Source: Henckelia pumila (taxonomy: Eukaryota > Streptophyta > Magnoliopsida > Lamiales > Gesneriaceae). From it: DNA of 64,000 bases. Both the position numbers and the translations under genes were made by a program. Positions 56,640 to 64,000 of the stretch are shown here, piece by piece. A model generated the notes under the pieces. It did not search any database. It saw nothing but the letters and a program-made list of their open reading frames with translations, and was not told the DNA's origin. The stretch's first letter is position 1. Every line of letters begins with the position of its first letter. The stretch covers positions 54,629,522 to 54,693,521 of the forward strand of contig NC_133123.1 of NCBI RefSeq assembly GCF_033568475.1, in the 5' to 3' direction.

Positions 56640-57038
56640 AATAATGAATGAATTCTTTATTGTTTTGTCTCTAGAATTGCGGATCAAAGGAACAGGAGCT
56701 GCAGTTTCAAACGGACATAACTTTCGATCGGCTAAGAGTTACGGGAGCTTCAGCCTGCTCATGCGAAGCCTCTCTCGATACCTACAGCGCGCATCTCGAT
56801 CTAAGAGACGTTGACGCTCAAATTCCAACCCGGAGATGGTCTTTCTGGCATTTTTCCCATAGGGCGCGCTAGGACCCATCGAAGCGGCCCACGTCACCCA
56901 TTTCGCACGTTCACGTCTTTTGTCTCAGTCTATTGCATCTTTTATATCCGTGGATTGGACTCAAAGAGTCGGAAATAGGACGACGAGGAATCGAAAGAAC
57001 ATGAAGTACGAGTAAAAAAAAAAGAAATTAATGAAAAA

Positions 57039-57157
57039 AGGGGTGCAACACGAGGGCTTCCCTGGGGGTCACCCATCTCGTACTGATCTTGCCCAAGCAC
57101 GCTTAACTTCGGAGATTTGATGGGATCCGGTGCATTAGTGCTGGTATGATCGCACCC
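57039..57157 (-). rRNA. 5S rRNA copy, last of the minus-strand run
   Basis: 119 nt. The C box is disturbed, while the A box and first 37 nt are consensus. Confidence 0.88.
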
Positions 57158-57403
57158 AACAGTGAATGAATTCTTTATTGTTTTGTCTCTCGAATTGCGG
57201 ATCGGAGGAACAGGAGCTGCAGTTTCAAACGGACATAACTTTCGATCTGCTGAGAGTTACGGGAGCTTCAGCCTACTCACACGAAGCTCTTCTCGATACC
57301 TACAGTGCGCATCTCGGTCTAAGAGAAGGAGAAGCTCAAATTCAAACCCAGAGATGGTCTTTGGGGGCATTTTTCTCGTAGGGCGCGCTGGGACCCACCA
57401 AAG

Positions 57404-58119
57404 GTGTAATTCAAGAAACCCCTTTCTTAATTACCACCTACTCTGATCAGAGATTTCAAGCTACGTATGCATGAGATTACATAGGATATCCATATTCGTA
57501 GGTAAGCTCTGAATCCCCGACTACAATGCATTGACTCCTATATGTTTCGTCACAACACCCAACATTGCCACCTGATGACCCCAAATGAGTCGGTAAACAA
57601 GTCAAAGTGAAGCACTAGCATATAGAGTCTCCATGTTGTCTCGGGTCATAAGGACTAATGGTGTACAACCATAAACTAGGACTTCCGCACTCGATAAGTG
57701 AGAACCACTTGGAAAATCCTTTAGGAAGGGTTGTTCAGTGCACTCTACAAGGAGCACCTATTTGCATGCTTGGACATCTCCATGTCCCCTACCAATGAAA
57801 CATGGTACTCACATCGCAAATACTAGTCTCAAGCTCGAGCGGCTTTTATCCTTCTTTATGGCGGCTGAATCGACTAGGAACATTTTAGAATATACAGTAT
57901 TCAAAATATGAGTTTCATGATAGTCATCACATGACCATCTCATATTCTTTCTACTATTTGTATTTTCAAGGGCTTTATCTATGCAGCTTGCATGGGTATA
58001 CAGATAAAGATTTGCCAAATTAAATAATGTCAAATATTATTAAAATAAAGATTGTCATACAAGAGTTCTCTCAAGGACCATCGGCCAACACATTGGCTCG
58101 ACGGGCACCTACTCTAACA
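57404..58119 (-). mobile_element. Old copia LTR fragment, reversed
   Basis: Read on the minus strand from 58119 it begins TGTTAGAGTAGGTGCCCG and follows the copia LTR of 17832-19691 (shared blocks such as TTCATTGGTAGGGGACATGG, TTGTACACCATTAGTCCTTA and GTTTACCGACTC). It covers only about the first 700 bp of that LTR and is clearly diverged, so it is a different, older family member. Not a working element. It lies exactly where the 5S array changes strand. Confidence 0.85.
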
Positions 58120-58120
58120 A

Positions 58121-58140
58121 AGTCCTCGTGTTGCACCCCT
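58121..58140 (+). pseudogene. 5S rRNA gene fragment, 3' 20 nt
   Basis: Nucleotides 101-120 on the plus strand, followed by the T-run terminator. The rest is absent next to the reversed LTR fragment. Confidence 0.85.
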
Positions 58141-58488
58141 TTTTCATTAATTTCTTTTTTTATTACTCGTACTTCTTGTTCCTACGATTCCTCGCCATCT
58201 TATTCTGACTCTTTCAGTCCAATCCACGGATAGAAAAGATGCAATAGACTGAATCACACGACGTGGACGTGCGATCTGGGTGACATGGACCGCTTCGGTG
58301 GATCCCAGCGTGCCCTACGGGAAAAACGACACGAAAAACCATCTTCGGGTTGGAATTTAAGCTTCTCCGTCTCTTAGACTGAGATGCGCATTGTAGGTAT
58401 CGAGACGAGCTTCGTGTTTGAAAGGGCAGCGCCTGTTCCTCCGATCCGCAATTCGAGAGACAAAACAAAAGAGAATTCATTCACTGTT

Positions 58489-58608
58489 AGGTGCGATCAT
58501 ACAAGCACTAATGCATCGGATCCCATGAGAACTCTGAATTTAAGCGTGATTGGGAGAGAGCAGTACTAGGATGGGTGACCCCCTGGGTAGTCCTCGTGTT
58601 GCACCCCT
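58489..58608 (+). rRNA. 5S rRNA copy, plus strand
   Basis: Full length, about nine changes, several in the A box and around nt 40-50. Followed by a TTTTT terminator. The only full copy seen in this orientation. Confidence 0.9.
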
Positions 58609-58985
58609 TTTTCATTAATTTCTTTTTTTATTACTCATACTTATTGTTCCTTCGATTCCTCGCCATCCTATTCCCGACTCTTTCAGCCCAATCCGCAGAT
58701 AGAGAATATGCAATAGACTGAATCACACGACGTGAACGTGCGATATGGGTGACGCGGGCCGCTTTGGTGGGTCCCAGCATGCCCTACGGGAAAAATGACC
58801 CGAAAGACAATCTATGGGTTGAAATTTGTGCATCTTCATCTCTTAGACCTAGATGCGCGCTATAGGTATCGAGACGAGCTTTGCGTGAGCAGAGTGAAGC
58901 TCCCGTAACTCTCAGCCAATCGAAAGTTATGTCCGTTTGAAAGTGCAGCGCCTATTCCTCCGATCCGCAATTCGAGAGACAAAAC

Positions 58986-60852
58986 TGTAAGAGTGGGTGC
59001 CCAGTGAGCCAACTGTGTGGCTATGGGCTTTGATGACTCTTTGTATAAACAATCTTTTGTTTAATATTATTTACACTTTTATTAATGGCAATGACTTTAT
59101 ATTACTTCATATTGTTATATTGTGATATACTATTGTTGTTTTGATAAAGACCTTGAATATACTATAGTGTATGTAAGATGTGGTAGAACATGGGGATGTC
59201 TATCATGAAATACATCTTATAGTCACTGTATATTTTAAAACCGTTCCTAGTCGATTGAGCCGTCCGATAATAAGGATAAGGATCGCTCGAGTTTGAGACT
59301 AGCATTTGCGATGCGGAGTACCACGTTTCATTGGTAGGGAACATGGAGATGTTCGAAGCATGCAAATGGATATTCATAGGATGAATAATCGAACTACCCT
59401 ATCCGGACTTTCCAAGTGGTTATCACTTATCGAGTGGATGAAGTCCGTGGTTTTGGTTGTACACCATTAGTCCTTACGACTTGAAACATCATGGAGACTC
59501 TATATGCTAGTACTGTGCTTTGACTCGTTTACCGACTCTGAGGGGGTCATCAGGTGTCGAGATTGGGTACAGTTACGACACATATAGGAGTCAATGCATT
59601 GTTGTCAAGGATTCACCACATACTTGCGAGTGTGGATATCCTATGCGATCTGAGGAGATATTAGTGTGACAAATCTCTGGCCAGAGTACTTGATGTGATT
59701 TAAGAAATGGTTTCTTAGTAGCACATGCGATGTCACTAATTTGATCTTCAAGATGTATTGCATAGTTATCGAATCTTGAGCGACCCTCGATATACCAATG
59801 GTTGTTGATTCGATCGGATATATGGATGAAGGGACCGTACTGTACGCTAACCAAAATCTACTGGTTCTTGTAGGCACTATCAGTGATACCTAGGGAATCA
59901 TGGGGCGATGTTGCTAGGCGCTTTACCATGATTCGTTGGGCAAGTCGGAAATCGTTGTTCCGAGTCACAAGGAGTTGTGAGCCCACGGCTAGCTGTATCC
60001 CTGAACCATTGAGGGTCACACAGTGTAATGGAGTTTTAATCCCCGTTGAGATAGTTAAATTTAAAGAGTTAAATTTAATGAATAAAGAAGTTGGACTTCT
60101 TAAATAAGAGTAAGAGAGTAGGATTTCCTAAAATGACATAGGGATGTACATTTTTGGAAACCACTGAATTCGGATTCAGGAAAATTTATCTTGACTTTAA
60201 AATGTGCAGAAATGGTTTCTGTGCACATTGGTAAAATCGGTTTATCAATCGGAGTCACGATGAATTTTATATTAATTTCTGAACATGCGGGCTTTGCTTG
60301 TCGGGCCTTAACTTATGACTAATGGGCCCTAAGGTGTTAGTGGCCTGCATTATAAATAAGTTATTGCAGTACAGAAATTTGACACAACAGGTCATTATTT
60401 TTGAGAGCAAAAATTTCGAACCCTAGACCCTCTCTCATAAAGTTTCGGCCGAACACTCCCACTCTGTCAGAGAAAATTTCGGTCTGTGATTTTGAATCGC
60501 AGTCAGGAATAACGAATCAGATTCGTTTAATCTCTTCGCAGAAAACTTCTGATAGATTTTCTAGTGCAATCTATCAGAGGGATTTAAACCCCATTCGTGG
60601 ACCTGATTGAAGGAGTTCATCAGTTCCTTGGAGATACAAGAAGCGCAGAGAAATCTGTGTGGTGTCCATTAATCTCGCTTCGAGATTGAAGGTAAAATTT
60701 AATTAATTGTTATTTGAATTTTACACACACAATATAATTTAATCGTTGAATGGTTGATACCCACATCATGGAATTGTTCCATGATAAAAATTTTTAAACT
60801 TCCGCTGCACCGGGTATCAATCGTGATTGATCTGACCGCCAGTTTTCCTACA
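58986..60852 (+). repeat. 5' LTR, second copia copy
   Basis: TGTAAGAGTGGG to TTTCCTACA, with TATAAATA at 60351-60358. Confidence 0.93.
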
Positions 60853-60853
60853 G

Positions 60854-60871
60854 TGGTATCAGAGCCAGGTT
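60854..60871 (+). other. Primer binding site, second copia copy
   Basis: TGGTATCAGAGCCAGGTT, identical to the site at 19693. Confidence 0.92.
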
Positions 60872-60974
60872 GCTCAGATCAAACGATTAAATTAATCAAT
60901 TGTACAAAAATTTTTGAGTCTCGGTTTTTGAAACAAAATAAATATTTTTTAAATAAAAAAAAAAAAAAATTTCG

Positions 60975-61255
60975 GGGGCAAAACCCGGGCAGGGATTGGA
61001 TCGCTGCCCGGTGGGGCAGCAATTGTTGCTGGCGCCGCCCAAACGGGGCGCACGGCGTCGCCCAGGGGCGGCGCTCGGCGCTGCCCAGGGCGGTGCACGG
61101 CGCCGCCCAGGGGCGACGCTCGGCGCCGCCCAGGGCAGCGCACGGCGCCGCCAGGGCAGCAATTGTTGCTGCCCTAAAGGGGCAGCCGGGCTGCTCCGGC
61201 CCGCGCCCACGGGTGCGGGCCGGCCCGGGAGTGTCCCGGGCGGCCCGCGGAAAAA
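60975..61255 (+). repeat. GC-rich repeat block, second copia leader
   Basis: Shorter version of 19802-20190, with the same GGCGGCGC/GCGCCGCC motifs in different number and order. It has varied by repeat gain or loss while the flanks stayed alignable. Confidence 0.8.
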
Positions 61256-62772
61256 ATTAAATTTTTTATTTAAAATTAATTTTAATATGTTAAAATTTTA
61301 TTTTTGGTCCGGTCAAAAATTGTTTTTGATTGGTTCACGAGATTTCGGATCGAATTGTTCGAGTCCGTAAACTTTAAAATTGATTTTTGGATAAATTTGA
61401 ATTTTTGGAAAATTTTAATATTTTATCCTTAAATTGAATTTTGAAATCAATTATTTTTGGTAAAATTGATGATAAGATTTGATCTTATGAATATATTGAG
61501 TAAAATATGATTTTATCCATAAAATTGGATTTTGTAGATAAAATATGATTTTATTTGATAAAGAGATAAAATATGATTTTATATGTAAAATAAGATTTTA
61601 TATATAAAATATGATTTTATCTTGTTTAAATTTGAATTGCCACTGCATGTTATCCAATAAATTAATTTTGAATTAAATGTTATTGGATAAGGATGATCGA
61701 TTGCCATGACCAATTTTGTAGGTGTATGTTAGGAATTTACATTTGTTTTTATTGTTGTTGGTTTTATTAATGGGCCTGGTTTATGGCCCGATATGAATGT
61801 CATATGTAATAAAAGTGGGCTTGGTTTATGGCCCGTTCCCACCCCTAAAAATGTATCCCCTACTTGTCATTGTTATTTATTGTAAATACATTAGATTTAG
61901 TGGGAGATCAAGATTTGAAGATGGTGGGCCCAGCAGACAATAAAGATGAAGAAATGTAAATTGGAAGCTAATGTAATAGGATTGCATTGCATACTGCATA
62001 TTACCTAGGATTGGACTAAGACCCGTGATTGGCAACCACAGGTCAATTAGAAATGGAATCGATCATCCTATATAATATTTGATATTATGATTGTATGCAT
62101 GTTTAGACATAATTGCGTGAATCCGGCAAGCATGCAATAAATTAAATTTGATGAGACAAATATTTTTATAATTAAAAATCCCTCATTTTAAATATGATTT
62201 AAAATTGATATCAAGATAAATAAAGGAAATTTAAATTTGTTTAAATGTTCCTACCTTCCATCAACGGTCAATGTATGCGATGCTACCCGCGGATACGGTC
62301 CGGCTCATATTATTGGGGGGGCCCGTCCGTCGGAAAGCTGTACATTGGATCGACAAATGTTGTAAGTTGGGTGGAACTCCCATGGGATCGGCTCATATTA
62401 TTGGGGGATCCACATGGCGACCGTCCATCACAACTTAATATTGATGGGTCATCTTGACATGTCACTTTAAACGGCGTCATATTATTGGGCCCTTATTGGA
62501 CATGAGGTAAATACATGGGGGTTGCTTTGGAAGCAATTGGGCTCTACCTTTTGAGAATTATGGTTGGCTGATATTATTCGGGACCATAAGTTTGTCAATT
62601 GGACTCCATGTTCTCACTAAGGAAAAAGTTTCCCGTTTTCACTAGAGGGTAGTGAAATCGTTAAAATAGTGGGAGTGAAATTCATAAAATTAAATTCGCC
62701 TATTTTATGTCTTAGTAAATTATTTAAACAATCATTGATATATGTCTGTTTTTCTTTTCAGTATTTCATACG
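61256..62772 (+). other. Copia leader, non-coding
   Basis: About 1.5 kb with AAAATATGATTTTAT-type repeats (about 61490-61625) and the spaced CATATTATTGGG motifs (first near 62305). No gene. Confidence 0.65.
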
Positions 62773-64000
62773 ATGAATTCGTGTAATCCTTTATTCTCGA
62801 TCCTCGAACAAAACAAGTTGACTGGCGCCAACTATACGGAATGGTTCTGGAAGTTGAAGATTGTCTTAACTTCGGAGAAAATGCTCTACGTGTTAGAGAA
62901 AGCACCTCCGAAGGAAGCACCAGCTGATGTAAGTCCGGAGGAATTGGCCAAGCTTGATGCATGGTGGGACCATGACATCAAGACCAAATGCTATATGCAA
63001 GCCTCGATGTCTGATGAACTCCAGAGGCGATTTGAGGACATGGTGAATGCTGCTGACATTCACGCGCAACTCAAGGAACTTTTTGGGGCTCAATCGAGGG
63101 CTGAAAGGTTCGCAACTGTTAAGGAGTTGATGACGTGCCGCATGCGTGAAGGGACTTCGGTCCGTGATCATGGGGTACGAATGATTTGGCTCATACAAAA
63201 GTTGGTGACCCTTGATTTGGTGTTGGAGCATGAACTCAATGTGGATTTACTGCTTCTGTCTCTTCCTTCTTCATTTGATGGATTTGTGGTAAATTTTAAT
63301 ATGAACAAGATAGAGGCCACCCTTGAAGAGATGGTCAATATGCTCGTTACATATGAATCCACACTTAAGAAGGATAAGCCCGTTTTCTTGGTGGGCTCCT
63401 CATCTTCTGCTGAGAAGGGGCCAAGTATGAAGGGCAAGAAACGTTCTGCCCCACCCAAGAAAGTCGAGCCCGAGAAGAAGCAAAAGACAAAGGCTTCAAA
63501 CAATGGAAAATCCAAGGATGTTTGCCATTACTGCAAGAAGCCGGGACATTGGAAGCGTAACTGCAAGGAATATCTAGAGCAGTTGCGAACTGCAAAGGGT
63601 ATGTTCTATATTGAAATTAACGTTTCGCTTAACACTACTTCTTGGGTATTGGATACCGGATGTGGATCTCACATTTGCAATGATTTGCAGGTGATGACAA
63701 GAAGTCGGAGGCTTAGAATGGGTGAGACCCAGCTGAGGCTCGGGAATGGTTCCAGAGTTGAAGCTACAGCCGTAGGAGACGTTTGTTTAATTTTGCAGAA
63801 CGGTTTTAAGTTATTATTAAGAGATGTTTTATTTGTTCCAGATTTAATTAAAAACATTATTTCTATTTCTATGCTTGATAGAGATGGTTATTCTTGCAAT
63901 TTTGTGAATGGGATTTGCAATATTTACAAGAATGAATGTTTGATTGGAAATGGACAACTAGAAAACGATCTATACAACTTAAAACTAAAAGAAGTTCCAA
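62773..64000 (+). CDS. gag-pol: Copia Gag-Pol polyprotein, open at window end
   Basis: A single frame from ATG 62773, with 409 codons and no stop before the window ends. The gag body (about residues 20-200) starts LTGANYTEWFWKLKI and carries copia gag patterns (CRMREGTSV, LPSSFDGF). A lysine-rich linker (200-245) leads to a zinc knuckle CHYCKKPGHWKRNC at 251-264. The aspartic protease active site DTG lies at 294-296 (WVLDTGCGSHIC), and the part leading to integrase begins near 365. The last residues match the start of the pol frame at 22282. Gag packages the RNA, and protease cuts the polyprotein. It is the only whole-looking copia gag here, so this copy could supply proteins to the defective relative at 17832. 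Confidence 0.93.
   Translation, partial: MNSCNPLFSILEQNKLTGANYTEWFWKLKIVLTSEKMLYVLEKAPPKEAPADVSPEELAKLDAWWDHDIKTKCYMQASMSDELQRRFEDMVNAADIHAQLKELFGAQSRAERFATVKELMTCRMREGTSVRDHGVRMIWLIQKLVTLDLVLEHELNVDLLLLSLPSSFDGFVVNFNMNKIEATLEEMVNMLVTYESTLKKDKPVFLVGSSSSAEKGPSMKGKKRSAPPKKVEPEKKQKTKASNNGKSKDVCHYCKKPGHWKRNCKEYLEQLRTAKGMFYIEINVSLNTTSWVLDTGCGSHICNDLQVMTRSRRLRMGETQLRLGNGSRVEATAVGDVCLILQNGFKLLLRDVLFVPDLIKNIISISMLDRDGYSCNFVNGICNIYKNECLIGNGQLENDLYNLKLKEVP

Larger units (their letters stand above)
49906..57403 (-). repeat. 5S rDNA tandem array, block 5
   Basis: Spacers in order D, A, C, A, B, C, A, D, A, B, C, C, A, D, B (last one incomplete). From 51845 to 57039 eleven starts are spaced 518-521 bp, the most regular stretch in the window. 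Ends in spacer against the reversed LTR fragment. Confidence 0.96.
58120..58985 (+). repeat. 5S rDNA array, block 6, inverted
   Basis: The same 5S unit on the opposite strand: a gene 3' end, a spacer (shortened near 58380-58430), one full gene and a nearly complete spacer. It ends in the spacer's GAGAGACAAAAC stretch, where the second copia element starts. Confidence 0.94.
58986..64000 (+). mobile_element. Ty1/copia retrotransposon, second copy, runs off the window
   Basis: Same family as 17832-26972. A 1867-bp 5' LTR (58986-60852), primer site, a long leader with GC-rich and AT-rich repeat blocks, then an open gag-pol frame from 62773 still open at base 64000. As far as visible the element looks whole. 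The LTR differs from the first copy by a few per cent by eye, so this is a separate insertion. It lies in a 5S spacer, the only copy with a visible LTR start that is not inside a 5S gene. The 3' LTR and target duplication are outside the window. Confidence 0.93.

Noticed and set aside
433-57446. Dozens of 60-120-codon frames beginning MNEFFIVLSLELRIGG or MNSLLFCLSNCGSEEQ, repeated once per unit
   Set aside because: They start in the 5S upstream flank and run through spacer in two overlapping frames, recurring because the DNA is tandem. The ends vary with every small change and no domain is visible.

Overview
This is repetitive DNA from a flowering plant, probably a eudicot. It holds a tandem 5S ribosomal RNA gene array broken up by LTR retrotransposons, and I see no host protein-coding gene. 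The plant call rests on the 5S sequence, which matches the angiosperm 120-nt gene, and on the Ty3/gypsy chromovirus and Ty1/copia elements with long LTRs primed by initiator-tRNA-Met.

5S array. Units of about 519 bp (120-bp gene plus about 400-bp spacer) run on the minus strand through six blocks: 1-7832, 15756-17831, 26973-31663, 39530-42924, 49906-57403 and 58120-58985. The last block is flipped to the plus strand. I count 45 full-length copies, 3 genes split by retrotransposons and 5 partial genes. No copy is free of changes, so this may be a decaying flank or minor locus rather than the main active cluster. Spacers fall by eye into at least four subfamilies (called A, B, C, D here) that interleave in a higher-order-like pattern. 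One gene subtype carries linked changes in the A box and intermediate element.

Retrotransposons. (1) 7833-15755: Ty3/gypsy-type, TSD CGGTG, reduced, carrying a nested second gypsy-type element at 8895-13605 (TSD TGATA) with a gag frame. (2) 17832-26972: Ty1/copia, TSD ATCCG, LTRs of 1860 bp that look identical, a whole-looking 938-codon pol frame and a broken gag part. (3) 31664-39529, minus strand: Tekay-like chromovirus in a tandem LTR-internal-LTR-internal arrangement, broken. (4) 42925-49905: gypsy-like large non-coding derivative, TSD GATTG. (5) 57404-58119: old reversed copia-LTR fragment at the point where the array changes polarity. (6) 58986 to the window end: second copy of the copia family, with a gag-pol frame still open at base 64000.

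Main observation. The three insertions with target duplications in 5S units, from two superfamilies, all fall within nucleotides 26-39 of the 5S gene, just upstream of its internal promoter, and all lie antisense to 5S. A fourth element (31664-39529) also ends inside a 5S gene, at nucleotide 90. This suggests integration is guided to 5S genes, although the sample is small. The three gypsy families also share arrays of a 13-bp imperfect palindrome just upstream of the LTR TATA box, with bZIP-type sites embedded.
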